Assembly: GCA_014529385.2 (NCBI GenBank)
Contig: CM043942.1
Span: forward strand, 32,604,969-32,668,968
DNA length: 64,000 bases
Direction: 5' to 3'
Source of the DNA: Adiantum capillus-veneris
Lineage: Eukaryota > Streptophyta > Polypodiopsida > Polypodiales > Pteridaceae
The position numbers were made by a program, and so were the translations under genes. The notes beneath the pieces are model-generated. The model was not told where the DNA came from. It did not search any database and saw only the letters and a program-made list of their open reading frames with translations. Positions 1 through 12,120 of the stretch are shown here, one piece after another; position 1 is the stretch's first letter, and each line of letters starts with the position of its first letter.

Positions 1-772
1 AGTGGTTGTAGCTTTAGGATGGGTGTTGAAACGAATGGATGTAAATAAGTTTTTTTGAATGGAGACTTGGAGGAAGTTATGGTTATGAAGCAACCAAAAG
101 GTTATGCAAATATGAGTCTATGTGACCTTGTATGTATGTTAAAGAAAGCATTGTATGGGCTGAAGCAAGCACCTAGAGACTGGTATGAGAAGATTGTGGC
201 ATTCCTTTTCTCTTTGGGCTTTGAGATGTGTGATGCAAATCATTCATTATACGTGTGAAAGAATGAAGCAAGAATTGTGGTGATATGCATCTTTGTGGAT
301 GATTGGATTGTTGGAGGTAATAATGAGACTGAAGTAGAGGGTATACAAGCTCTACTTATGCAGAAGTTTGAGATGAAAAACTTGGGAGACTTGCATTAGT
401 TTTTGGGCATTGAAATTGTTCACACAGAAGAGGGTGTATGGCTATCACAAAGATGATATGCTTAGGACATGTTGAAAAAGTATAGTATGGCCAATTGTAA
501 GCTGATTGTGATGCCCTTAGATCAAAATTTGAAGTTGGGGAATGATGTAGGTCAAGTACTTAAGAATGCTACCATGTACATGAAGATTGTGGTAGCTTGA
601 TCTACTTGACTATTTCATGTCCAAACTTAAGCTACACAATTGGATTGGTGAGTCAGTTTATACAATCTCCCAAGAAACCACACTTGGATGTAGTGAGCTG
701 CACATTGTGCAATGCACTCTTTTATAGGGCTAACGTGGAGTTGCATCTCTATGGTTATACAAATGCGGATAA
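1..772 (+). pseudogene. Copia reverse transcriptase/RNase H remnant, left part (element E)
   Basis: Degenerate Ty1/Copia pol. The first open stretch (55-258) reads as the Copia RT segment with KALYGLKQAPRDWYEK, followed out of the open frame by the catalytic FVDD signature near 290-300, the DLH-FLGIEI segment and the RT-RNase H connection (LSYTIGLVSQF near 630). It ends in the RNase H motif GYTNAD at about 760-772. Several stops are in frame. The sequence is cut at 772 by the end of a minus-strand LTR; the continuation of the same RNase H is at 11340, so a 10.5-kb insertion splits it. The 5' half of the element lies outside the window. Confidence 0.85.
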
Positions 773-872
773 CCTTGTATGTGTGAGCCCCTTATTCTAT
801 TATGTACATAAAATAATAAGTGTAGAGGGTGGGCGCCTAGCGTAATTGGCCACATGGGGATTTACCCCAACA
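773..872 (-). repeat. Truncated 3' LTR of element C'
   Basis: On the minus strand this reads TGTTGGGGTAAATCCCC onward and matches the first ~100 bp of the LTRs at 19392 and 31717, including the segment with ATTATGTACATAA. The other half of the LTR (the TG-rich part and the CACTTCA end) is missing, and the sequence passes directly into element E RNase H. Part of this LTR and about 20 bp of target were therefore probably lost together. Confidence 0.75.
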
Positions 873-883
873 ACTTCCCACTT
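873..883 (-). other. Polypurine tract of element C'
   Basis: Read on the minus strand this is AAGTGGGAAGT, directly before the LTR start TGTTGGGG. It is the expected plus-strand primer site of an LTR retrotransposon and is almost identical to the tract of the A/B family (AAGTGGGAGGT). Confidence 0.75.
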
Positions 884-2515
884 AAAGGCCAATGTGATTG
901 TGAAGGAGTACAAAGCTTGTACAAGGTCAACATTAAGTATGAACTCAATCAATGCACATGGGCTCACTGAAGCTGTGTGTAACCAACTAAAATGTAGAGG
1001 AAGTATAGAGCAATCAACCACATACTCCTCACCAAAGTTGCACACATCCGGCAGGTATCTCACAATATGCTGCAAAGTGTCGCTATGCTCAAAGCCAATA
1101 TCAGCCACTGCACGGCTAATTGATATCACTACAAATGCTTCTATTACAAACAAAATCTTGGGTCTCAAGATCAATATCTTATACATGAGATTCTCGGTTG
1201 CTAATGCAATCTTGGAAATCTTTGCCAACCTAACCATCTCATCAAATTGGTCTCAAAACAACTACTCATGGAAATCATCCTGACACCCAGACTCTGATCC
1301 CTAGAATCTATCCTTGTGTCCATCGCATATCACATGTGTACCAAAAGAATCTATTTGTCCAAAACCATGTGTGTCAAGAGCAATGTCCAGCTCCAACTCA
1401 CACGCATCAGCCTCTGGCATAAGCACATCCATGAATGACTGAATCACGACTAAACTCTTAGTGCTAAGGTCATCCATATCCATCATTGCATCCACAAATG
1501 ACAAGTCGTACTACACAATTGGCTCTACATGCTCACCAATTGAAGCATGATGTAGTCTATCCACAAAGGAGACACTCCTTGTCTCTCTGCATGTGTGCGT
1601 ACTCATAAAGATTGTGCCATCTCAAATGTGACGTACTTGCATTGCATGGATCGTGCCAACACTAGCAACTCTCACTATGATGTAGAATGAAATAGTGCTC
1701 GTCCAACACAACCTAGCATCCATTGTCTTGTATAACTGACTCACAGAGCTCAAGCTTTGCATCAAACATGGAACATGGCTTACATCTCGTAGCACATATA
1801 ATGCAGCACTTGGTAATGATAGTTTGACATCTTTTGCATTGATTGTATCATGCATTGAACCATCAGCTATACGCACACATCCAAGCATACCCCGCTACCC
1901 GCTAAACCTCTCATGATGCGGTGTGATGTGAAACCTAGCACTCACATCTAATATCCAACATGAAAGTAATGTGTCATCAACCAACATAAGAAAGTTAGAA
2001 GTAAACATAGAAGAAACCTCAGTATCTCTATCATACGTAGACTTACCTCTACTTCCATATCAGTCAAAATGATAGCATCTATCTTGTGCTATCTCATTTG
2101 TCAAAAACAACACCAACATATGTCCTGTATGACCACAATGCCAACATGCAATGTCTCTATGTTTGTGAGATTATCCTTTGACCATTGGCATCTCTCTAGA
2201 CTCATTTGTGCCAAAAGCATTGCACAATCTCTGCCATAAATCTTTAGTTGTACATGTATCCAAACCGATGCAATAGATATACTCACCAAGGTGCAACATG
2301 ATCGTCAAATGTGCAAGCTCGTCCAAATCCTCCCACTCAACGTCAGTCATACAATCTAGCCTAACATTTATGCCCTATAGTGGCAACACCTAGACCAAGT
2401 AAATCAATGCATCATGCATACCTATTTTCCAATGCTCGAAGTCTCAGCCATCAAACCTCATATGGAAAGGGGTTGGTGATGCATTAATGGTATCTAACCT
2501 TTGCGGCCCAAATGT
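884..2515 (-). pseudogene. Coding-deficient Copia gag-protease-linker-RNase H (element C')
   Basis: Minus-strand homologue of 30186-31636. From 5' to 3' on the minus strand: gag tail (2500-2290), gag with the knuckle start CWHCGHTGH (about 2160-2120), a protease-like block with WILDVSARFH in place of the usual DSGA (about 1950-1930), the segment with YVLRDV-HVP (1800-1750), a linker with PEADACELEL (about 1430-1400), then LMYKILILRP and the RNase H connection (1237-1050). Integrase and the RT core are absent, exactly as in element C. A few stops and frameshifts break it. The site where element H sits in C is empty here (about 2387-2391). Confidence 0.75.
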
Positions 2516-2785
2516 GCTATAAATTTTCCTTTGAAATTGTAGTTTTGTACTCACAATGATATATATATTTTTCCTAGCAACTTGGACAAGATGTGTATAT
2601 AAATATTCTTTGTCCAAAGTAAACCAAGCAGAGGCTCAACTCTTAGAGAAGGAGGAAGAGAGACTTATAAGTACTAGGCACAAAGATTGGAAGAGAAAAG
2701 AAGAAATTCACAACATGCAACTCCTACACAAACTTGAGCAAGACACAAACCTTTCAATATCCAATCTCCCATCTTGATGCCAATT
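2516..2785 (-). other. Possible Gypsy leader with PBS-like site
   Basis: No coding support. Just below a candidate LTR end at 2786, the minus strand reads TTGGCATCAAGAT (2783-2771), which resembles but does not match the usual primer site TGGTATCAGAGC. Homology to the C-family gag stops near 2515, so this stretch belongs to the foreign block inside C'. It may be the leader of Gypsy D, lying on the unexpected side of its LTR. Confidence 0.3.
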
Positions 2786-3907
2786 TGATGAAGGAGCAAG
2801 AAGAGATTCCCTTTAACACATTCCTTTAACCACCAACAACAAGGCTTTATTGATAAGAGATGGTTATATAAAGCATATGAGTGTTTACAATGCTAATTGT
2901 GAGGGTAAGAGTAGTACATGTTGATAGTAGTATATGGGAGATTAAAGTTTAGCATGGTAGAATGGAAATGTCATTATTGGGATATTAGGGCTTGGCTTCA
3001 TAGAGTAGAAGTGTGTTTGAAAGATTAGGGCTTGGCTTGGTAGAATGAAAATGTGATTAGGAGAGTAAGGCTTAGCTTAATGGAATGGAAGATCTTAGCT
3101 TGATGGAGTGGAATATCTTGGCTTGTTAGAGTGGAAGATCTTGTCTTGATAGAGTGGAAGAGCTTAGCTTGATAGAGTGTAAGAGCTTGGCTTGAGGGTG
3201 GAGGAGCTTGGCTTGGTTTGATCTCATACGATGGCCAAGGGAGGGAAGAAGGGCCCTATTTATAGGTGATGTTGTCTCCATAAGGAGAAGATATTTGATA
3301 GCATTCAAGCAAGTGTCGAGCCACTCGTGTCACGAGTGTTAACCATGTGAAGAAAATATGAGTGACACTTGTCTATTTGCTTCTCCAATTTCTTATTTCA
3401 AAATATCTCCTTGTTAGTGATGACACTTGTCCTTCTATAAGTCTTCTTCTTTTCACTCGCCTTTCTAGAAGTCTTCTTCTTGCCACCTGTACTATGTCTT
3501 AGATGGTTCAAGCTTTAGAAGTCTTAGGTTTGCTTAAGTTGTCACTTGCTTCAAAAAATAAATGTATCATGGTGGCTGTAAGCATGCTATGCAGCCTTTG
3601 ACTAAAGTTAATGAGAGGATTGATATGAATTTAAAAATGACACATGATGGTAGGAAAAAGACAAGCTAGTGCATTGGCTTATGTCATGATGGGCTTGTTC
3701 TAAATATGCATGATGATTATATATCATAAAGAAAATAAGTCGAAGTAAGAAAATGACTCTCAAAATAATTTATTAGATGAGGTATATAATTATACCTTAT
3801 ATATCATGTGTGCATATGTACATTATGGAGAATATTTCCATGCATCTAAATACACGTATCATGGTTCTCATCACACGTTCCCATTATGTACGTGCTATTA
3901 CATGCCA
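2786..3907 (-). repeat. Candidate LTR of Gypsy D
   Basis: A 1.12-kb block with TG...CA ends: on the minus strand it starts TGGCATGTAATAGC at 3907 and ends CTTCATCA at 2786. Above it lies a minus-strand polypurine run (TTTAGAGGGGGTGGA, about 3922-3908) and below it a PBS-like site. It holds a 23-bp minisatellite and AT-rich DNA, with no gene. No second copy exists in the window, so the boundaries are inferred only from terminal motifs. Confidence 0.38.
3072..3207. repeat. 23-bp minisatellite
   Basis: Five full units and one shortened unit of the type TTAGCTTGATAGAGTGGAAG plus AGC, starting at 3072, 3095, 3118, 3141, 3164 and 3187. Looser, longer versions of the same motif (GGCTTGGCTTCATAGAGTAG) extend upstream to about 2985. 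Confidence 0.9.
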
Positions 3908-6900
3908 TCCACCCCCTCTAAACCTGCACATCCTCCGGTATGTTCCATACTTGAGTTTTGGAGGTTCAATCCTCATGAAGGTATGTTGTCTACTTCCTCC
4001 TCATCTTCATCTTATTTTGGTGAATCTGAGCCTTCATCTTCATTAGCATCAAATGTTTCATTGTCATTCCTTCTTTTGAACACTTTATTTTTCTAGCAAC
4101 AAGAACCTTTACTTATGTCCCATCAAGCTCACTTAAGAGAGACTTTAGGTGTAAGTGGCATTGCATGCACATGCTTGACAATATATGAACCGAACCATCT
4201 CTTAACAAACTTCCTCATGATAGTATGTTGATTTTCTAGATTACTATCATACATTAACACCCAATCACATTCTTCAATGTGTTTTGGCTGAGGCTTGTGT
4301 TTCTTGTCAAATCTGTCTTTGTTCTTAAGTCTCACTTCCTTCAATCTTGACAAAGAAATTTCAATATCCTCTGGTCTTCTTTCAAGCTACCGGATCCTTA
4401 ATGCAAGAAGATCTTCTCGTCATATTTTCTTCCTAGGGTAACACATTCCATGAGGGAACCATTTCCTCTATAGGCATCACAAGTTCTTGACCATACATTA
4501 ATTCAACAAGCATGTAACCTGTGATTGAACTATGTGTTGTGCGGTTGAACCACAAAGCATATGGTAATAGGATTGGCCATTCATGTATTCTACCTTTGCA
4601 AGCATTTGCTAAGGCCTTGATGATTGGGGGATTTCCCGGTTCAATTTTCCCATTTCCTTTAGGATTATAAGCAGTTGTGAGAGAAATTTTAATGCCCAAC
4701 CTTATAAGAAATTCCTTGCTTTGTCAGCATCTAGCTCACCCCTATCTGCAGTTATCTATCCAGCACATCCATGTCTACAAATCACATCTTCCAAGAGGAA
4801 CTTGCATATTGATTTTGTAGTTTTAATTCTTAATGCATGACCTTCAACTTGATAAGACAAGTCCTCTCTTGCAAACACCAAGTATCTCATTTGCCAAATT
4901 CCTAAAGGCATGATGAACAAATCCACCACCCACTTGTACGCATGGCCAATGGATAAGTAGGATGTAACCCATCTCGATGATGTACATTTAAGTGCATTTG
5001 GCATGTCACACAAGACTCCATAAACAAAGATACATCCCTATACATGCCTTTACACCACTACATTTCTTTGACCTTCGCAAAAGTATCTCATACACCACGT
5101 TGTCCTATCCATAGACTTTCATGAAACTCCTTGATGAGCTTTTGTTGAGCATCCCTATCACATAAAACCCTCAATGTCATTCCATTCCTCTATTTGGGAT
5201 GCTTCCAGAAGTAACCATCTTGTAAGAAATATCCATATGCTTTTTTGTGTATCCTCTTGAATTCTTGTTTGGTCCAATCATCCTACTTTGTTAAGGTACT
5301 CACATACCGACCTATAAGCAACCATTCTCCTTCATACATATCCTCTTCAAACCTTGGAATGAACCTGCACAACATACATGATTACCCTTAGCATGAGATA
5401 TTGTGTAAAACTTTGTCCCTACATCATCAATCTCATCCACCATCTCTTTTTTGTCTTCATACCTTGCCTTGGAAAATATATCTACAATTCGATTATCTTT
5501 CCCTGTAATATGCTTTAATTCTAGATTCAAGGACTTGATGTATCCAATCCAACATAGCATAGAAATATCAGGAGTTGAACAGATTGTGATCATTCCAAGA
5601 AGAAGCAAGCAATCTATTTCCACAATCATGCATGATCCAACCAAATACTCCTTATCACTGTTCAAAGCCATAAGTATGCCCCACAATTCCCTCTTCACCT
5701 GTGGATAATTTCTTTGGCAAAGATTTGGAACTTTAGCTCCAAATTTCACCACATACCTGTGTTCTTCATCATCATCTTGCCCTATTGCCCATCCAATCCC
5801 TATAGGACTTGTATCCATTATCATGATGAAAGGCCTTCCACATGCACAATCCACTACTGTCAAAGCCGGTGTGCACTGTAATAATTCTTTTAACATCTTC
5901 ATAGCTCTTACATGTACATCTCCCCATTCAAATTTGTGGTTCTTTCTTGGAAATTGGTACAGAGGATCAAATACATGCACGTAATGTGGAATCCATATGA
6001 CATAGAAGACACACACACCTAAGAATCTTGCACCTCAGTGACACTTACACATGTCTCCTTCATCCTTTGAATTGCATCAACCTTTGTGGGACCAGTTCTT
6101 CTACCATAGGAACCACACAAATGCCCTATAATAAGTACTTCTTTTACTAAAACAATAGATTTTTCTCTTGACAAAGTAAGGTTGACCTCCTCTGACCTGG
6201 ATAGTAACCTATCATAATCATATATATGATTTGAAACAAATTTGTGGCACCCCCTTGAATCCAAGGCCTCATCTTTGTCTTTTACGTCACATCCTCTAAT
6301 CGACACATCATCTAGAAAGGGCATAGTTATTTGGGGTGTGAAGTCACATAAGAATTTGTTCATACCATTCATCATGTGTGCAACCAAGTTGGTTCCTCCC
6401 TGCGGTAAGGTACACATCCTTACCAAACCCAAAGGTGTCCTCATGGTAGTTAGGTCCCTGCTTTTTATTGCTAGTTGAAACTAATTATACCCTGGATACA
6501 AATCTCCCATAGAGTATATTTCCCTTCTTGCAAATGCTTCTACAAATTCATCCACGATTTTCCACGTATCTACATTCTTGATTGTGACTTTGTTTACTAG
6601 CTGCATATTTGGATGAAGCATAAGGCTCCATTCTTCTTTGGCATAGTGAACCATCTATTTGAATACAGAGCACACAAAGGCTCCAAGATGCTCATTTTAA
6701 TCTTCTCATTAAGCAAGTCAATCGACTTTGGCAAGTGAGCCTTCAGAATTAAAATTGGCCACAAGTTCCAAGGTACATGAGGTATAGTGAAAATCACCAT
6801 AGGTGCAACAATGCTTGGATGGACACACCCTATCTCACTTGGCTTAAATGCAAAAGCCTTACAATGTCCAGAAATCATCTCTTCAAAGCACTTATTCTCA

Positions 6901-9900
6901 ATAGTTGTTAAAAACTCATCACAACCAATTTGAAGCTCCTTCAAAAATTCTTGTGTAAACTTGTGCCCAATTTGTCTTGGATCCCTAAGGTTTGGTTGCA
7001 AAAAATTCCTGCTCTATCTTCTCCTTGTAATCTAAAGACAGAGGTAAGGCCACTGGTTCAACCTTATTTGCAATGGTCTTGTACTTTGTCTCCACACGCA
7101 CTTCAGTTGTTTGTATATCATGGCACTCTTTCTCATTTGTAAAAGCCTCAATCACCTTAAACATATCCAAAAGTACAAACTTCAACAACTTGCAGTCTCT
7201 CTTGGTCACTAGAGATTATAGACCTAAGGTGATTCATTAATCCACAAATCAAAGCTATTAAAAACACATGTAATATACTGACTATCCTCTAACAACCCAA
7301 TATTCTTAAAACTTGTTTGTACATTATGTGCATACTTTACATAATGTACAAACACTATTCTCTAGCAGTCCTAAAATATGTTTGTACATTATGTACATAT
7401 ACTGTCATGTACTTCTCTTAAATTATTCAAGTTTTGTGAAGCATATCAATCCATTTCCTGATAACCCAAGAAAACTTGTGGAAAAATTTTCATGCATAGT
7501 TGGATCATGCAAGATCCTGTTATACTTTGTACTACTGCACTCTCGCTTTACAATGGTAATTGGCAAAAACCCCTTATTTCTCTATGATCTTTAAATTCCT
7601 TGGTTGCCTTTAGAAGAGGATTCTCACGTAGGCTATCATGATTCCTCTCATGGTCCACATGCACAATGAGGAATTGGACAACCTTCTTACCATTCTTGCT
7701 CTTTATCCTTACGTAGGCTGATCTATTACCTTTGTCTCCATCCACACTCTTGTCATGAATGGCTGCCCTAAGATGAGTGGGTATGTTGACATCTCCTATA
7801 AAAGGAACTTTTGCTCATCCTTTATAGTCACCTTGACATTAGGACAAGCTCCATATAGATCCCTCAAGGAGTTTTTTGTAGCTGTTATGATCCATCCATG
7901 ATCTGTGTTAACCGGCCACTTCCCGTTCATGTGAAGACTTTTGAAACGTGGTTGATTTCAGAGCCATGATCAATCAAGGGTACACAAGGCTCATCTAGAT
8001 CTCCAACCTTGACCAAAATTTCTATGGTGGCTCTTGCCCAATGGATTCTTGCATAATGACTCCTGGGTGTAATATCATCATCATCCTCACCATCCATAAA
8101 GTGAACATGTTTTGTGCTCCCAGAGGAATGGTAGCATCTTGCCATGCTTTCATCATGGTCATTGTCATGTACTTGTATTCCTTATACCTTTGAAGTATCC
8201 CTTTCACCCAATGCATGCCTCTTCCTCTTGATTATGTCTATGATCTCTTCATGGAATTCTCGCTTTACAATTCCAAGAGCTTCACCCAATGTAAACTCAA
8301 CTTTTCTATTCAAAATTCTATTTTCCAATACCTTCACATTTGTGGCGGCCTCTATATTTGATTGCAACTAATATGTGGACCTATGGTCAATTTTATGTGA
8401 TAGGTGTTTATCGCCCTGCTTGATGGGTGCATATATTGATTTGTGGTGATTATTGCATCATTATTACGCTTTCTTGTAAATGTCCCTCTGTGGATGTAAC
8501 TATGTATATTGAGTATTTTTTAATTTGATTTGTTGATTCATGCAAGCTTTTTTTTGACAGATTTGCATTATCATCTATTAAGATCCATCTTTTAAGTGGT
8601 CATATGCTAATGTGTAGAATAGTCTAGTGTGACGGGAAAATAAAGCGTCTGTATTGCTGACCTAGAAGTTGGACCCGTGGGCTGCTTTTGCCCCAGTTAC
8701 TAGAAAGCATGGATATGCTTTGAAACTTCCAGACTCGTCCAAAATTCAAATCCTCTTTCGAGATATTCAAAATGTGCACTCTTTGACATTCTTATTGTTG
8801 CTATGTTGAAGGCTATTGATGCTATTGACAATGGTGTAAACCAACATGACACTAACAAGCTGCCAAGATATGTAGATAATACTCGCCTCTCTAGAAGAGT
8901 TGCTTCTTTGTCTTCTTCCTTTTAGATGATATATCCTGTATGGGTATTGTAGGTGGTGGAACCTATTGTGGTGAAGCTTCCCTAGGAGGAATAGTATCTC
9001 TGCTTCTTCCACTTTTGGAAGTCTTTTGGAGGTCCATTCATCTCATTATCTTGTTTGTGCTTCTCTTCTACGATAGCTTCATGAATTTGGCATTTTGCAG
9101 TATATGCATGAAATAAGAAAGCATCCACTGGATAATTCCACCATGTTGTTTCACAAATACAATCCCCAGATTTATGTAGTACATCTATAGTTACCTTCCT
9201 CTTTACAAAAGATTCCACAACATATAGCCAAAATTCATATTATTGTGCATCATTGCTTAGATCTTTATTTGACACATGCTCAATATTCATTCCACAGGCT
9301 ACTACCTCAACCTTAGCAATAGCCTAGCTTGTGACCATTTCTTCAACTAACTTATGCATTCCACCTTTCCCAAAGTTGGTTCCCAAAAGCATTCCTATTA
9401 CCATCCTTCTTTGATCAAAGAATCCTTAAAGTTGTCACAATCTCTCCTAGCATGATCAGTGCTATTGCACCATATACACCTGTTTACAAAACCTTGCTTG
9501 TTTGGAGCTCTCTGCTTTGATGGTTGCCCCGACCCCTTCTCTCCTAGCCTTTCCAATTTCAACTTCATCTCTCGCATGCCCTTTACAAATTCATCTAGCA
9601 TGGATTCTTCCATTTTTGGAGTTGAAATATAATTGGCTTTGATGGCCTTTCTAATGTGATAGAGAGAGAAGTACCATTAGACACCACCATTTTGTCTCGT
9701 TTTTGATGTTGTCTCTTGGAAAGTTGTGAGATTGCATCTTTGACTTCTTTCCATTCTGTCTTTAATCCTTGCCCTGTGCTTTTATTCCTCCACGAGTAGT
9801 TCAAGCTTCTCTTGAGCCTCTGGCCTATAGCTTGCAGGATCTTTTTATTGTTGATAATTGGGCATAGCGATGTTCAAACTCCCTTAATAATTTAGTTATG

Positions 9901-9995
9901 GAAGTTTCTTCCTTTGGCTTCGTAACCCACTCTAGGAATGTCCTTTTTGTAACCCTTTCATCATCCTCTATGAAGTATTCATCCTTTAGAGCTAC
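3908..9995 (-). pseudogene. Degenerate Ty3/Gypsy gag-pol (element D)
   Basis: Reading down the minus strand: a gag fragment with LKDEYFIEDDERVTKRTFLEWV (9990-9830), a CCHC knuckle CIWCNSTDHARRDC (about 9480-9430), a retropepsin-like LIDHGSEIN (about 7960), RT blocks (7001-6019) with MPKKNGALCF, GLVRMCTLPQGGTN and the catalytic MPFLDD, RNase H (6016-5312) with ERELWG-like and ELKHITGKDN motifs, an integrase core (5013-4433) with VFAREDLSYQVEGHA and AYNPKGNGKIE, and an integrase C-terminal block with KNKDRFDKKHKPQPKHIEE (4353-4129). Many stops and frameshifts; clearly old. The gag N-terminus and a 5' LTR are missing: at about 9995 the sequence changes abruptly into the element C' leader. Confidence 0.85.
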
Positions 9996-11106
9996 CTTGA
10001 ATATTATCAATAATCTCCCTCCTGAAGAGAGTAGTGCATATATGTCAAATGACATAATCCAAAAAGCAAACGCTCAAGCCCACAAGAGAAAATACTCTCA
10101 CAATGCGATGCCAAAACACTACAACAAAGAAATCAATGAGTGGCAACAAAATGCAATCAAACCAATTGCAAACCAATGCGCATAAACAATGAAGTCACTG
10201 GGAAAATTTGACAGAGTTCTGACATTATTCGGCCAATCTACCAAATTAACCAAGAAAATGCTTGTATCAAGAGCAAACCATATGCATTAAACCACACTAA
10301 AAAATACACGAGCTTCTCCAAATTCTCAACTCTCTAAACCTAGAAAAGTCCTGCAATCTGAAATTGAAAATGCATCAACCACATTCTATAAGTGAGGAAA
10401 TTACTAGCAAGAACCTAGATGCAAACCTACCAAAAGATGGCATAAATTGATCCTCAAATATACTTAAAATCAACCCACATGCCACTACAAAACGAAGAAT
10501 ATCATCACCAAGAAGCGCACATCATGTGCATCGCCATGGCAATACAAAGGAACATCAATTTATGCACCAAATGTGCATCAAATGAGCATCCAAATCAGCT
10601 CACAATCATGCCATAAATGTATGTAAAATTCTTTGTAAGTCCATGCACCACTCTCTCCAAAATCTACTCAATTGCAGGAGTCAACCAGCATAACCTCTGA
10701 TGAATCCGCTCTGGAATCCTGAGACTCCACAAGAGTACATACATCTACCAAATGTTCTCAACTTATGCACATAAATTTTCTAAAATTTTCAGCCCATAGT
10801 CTTGTCATTGAGAGTAAACCATAAATGCACAAAACAAGAGAACAACCAGGCCAATCCAAGCTCTCTAGATGTAGAAAATCAGCTCCAAAAGCACTCTAAA
10901 TCACCAAAATATGCGTACATAGTTTGCATATCAATCTGCAACTTCCAAAACACCTTGCAGCTAGTCAGCCAATTATCTAAAACCATAGAGAATTTTCAAG
11001 AAATTTCTTATGCAAAGTTGTAGATCTCAAAAAAACGGTGAGGAATCTTGAGAATGGGCACGAAAGGAGCTGTTTTTGCACGTCAAAAGAGATCTATAAA
11101 AATTTG
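9996..11106 (-). other. Untranslated leader of element C'
   Basis: No coding support. On the minus strand it aligns with the leader of element C (19656-20980), for example GGATTATGTCATTTGACATA, CTTCAGGAGGGAGATT and TGGATGCTC-TTTGATGCACA. The alignment stops near 10000, next to Gypsy D gag. A leader of about 1.1 kb conserved in two copies is unusual for an element with so little coding sequence. Confidence 0.65.
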
Positions 11107-11108
11107 TA

Positions 11109-11120
11109 GCTATGATCTTA
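11109..11120 (-). other. Decayed primer binding site of element C'
   Basis: Minus strand TAAGATCATAGC, two bases inside the 5' LTR, in the position where element C has TGGTATCAGAGC. Seven or eight of twelve positions match, so the assignment rests mainly on position. Confidence 0.45.
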
Positions 11121-11122
11121 GT

Positions 11123-11339
11123 TGAAGTGCACAAGCAAGAGCATCTATGTGTGTATGTGTGTGTGTGTGTGGGTGTGCACGCGCAAGAATGGATAAAAGA
11201 GAAGAAGAGGATACCTGTGTTTGTAGGGGCAAAAAATCACCTTGTATGTGTGAACCCATTATTCTATTATGTACATAAAAGAATAAGTGTAGTGGATGGG
11301 CGCCTGGCCTAACCGGCCAATTAGGGATTTACCCGAATA
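11123..11339 (-). repeat. 5' LTR of element C'
   Basis: A 217-bp minus-strand LTR homologous to 19392-19641 and 31717-31987, with a much shorter TG/CA tract (about 11148-11172). The minus strand starts at 11339 with a mutated form of TGTTGGGG and ends TGCACTTCA at 11123. Element E resumes at 11340. Confidence 0.7.
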
Positions 11340-11650
11340 TGTAGGTCTACCAACGGACTCATGTTTTCACTTGGGATTGCTAAAATCGCATGGAGCCGCA
11401 AGAAGCAACCTAAGGTTGCTCTATCAAGTACAAAGGCACAGTACAAGGGTGTTGCGGCATGAGCGGGAGCATGGGTGGGATTGCTAATTCAGAACTTTGG
11501 AGTACATATATAGAGACTTGTGAAAACCTTAGTAGTAGATGGTGGCACAAAAACCAGTGTTTTATGCTAGAACAAAGCACATTGAGGTGCATTACCACTT
11601 TATCAGGGAGAGGGTCTTAGCATGTGACATCGACCTTGAGTACGTTTTCG
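11340..11650 (+). pseudogene. Copia RNase H remnant, right part (element E)
   Basis: Continuation of the RNase H cut at 772. Readable motifs are CRSTNGLMFSLG, IAWSRKKQPKVALSSTKAQYKGVAA (11390-11460) and KHIEVHYHFIRERV (about 11575-11620), with several stops and a frame change. The D-RSTSG and STEAEY-type motifs identify Copia RNase H. Similarity is lost near 11650; I see no 3' LTR. Confidence 0.7.
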
Positions 11651-12120
11651 TGTCGCTTTGCACGGCATGGGGTGAAAGACAAGGATGTGCATGAATTTTC
11701 AAACTTTTGACATCCTTATGATATATGCCAAAATTGTAGCACTCAAAATTCTCTACAAGTCTGTTTTTATGGCTTGCTAATTGGAGGCTGGATGGAGAAG
11801 TTAAGGGCAGTTTGGTATTTTCCAAGGGTCGATTCTGTTGTTCTTAGATCCTGCGTGCTAGGGGAGTTGGATCAAGCTTAATAGAGGTTTGGTTGCTAAT
11901 ACCTATTGTGAGTTTCAACATGTGCTTTACAGGGCTCAAATCGCGCAATAATTGCTCAGCTTGTAACCAGTTCAGTTTTTCCACAGTCTCGAACATCCAT
12001 GAGTAGGGAAAAATGAAGTGGATGCAATTAATGCTTTGGTCAGCACTATTTTATTTGATATTTGGGCAACAAATTGATCTTTGAGTAGCCTTAACTATCA
12101 ATATACCAAACACAGTGCAT
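11651..12120. other. No recognisable feature
   Basis: No coding similarity, LTR end, inverted terminus or tandem repeat that I can support. It may contain the decayed 3' end of element E. Confidence 0.5.
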
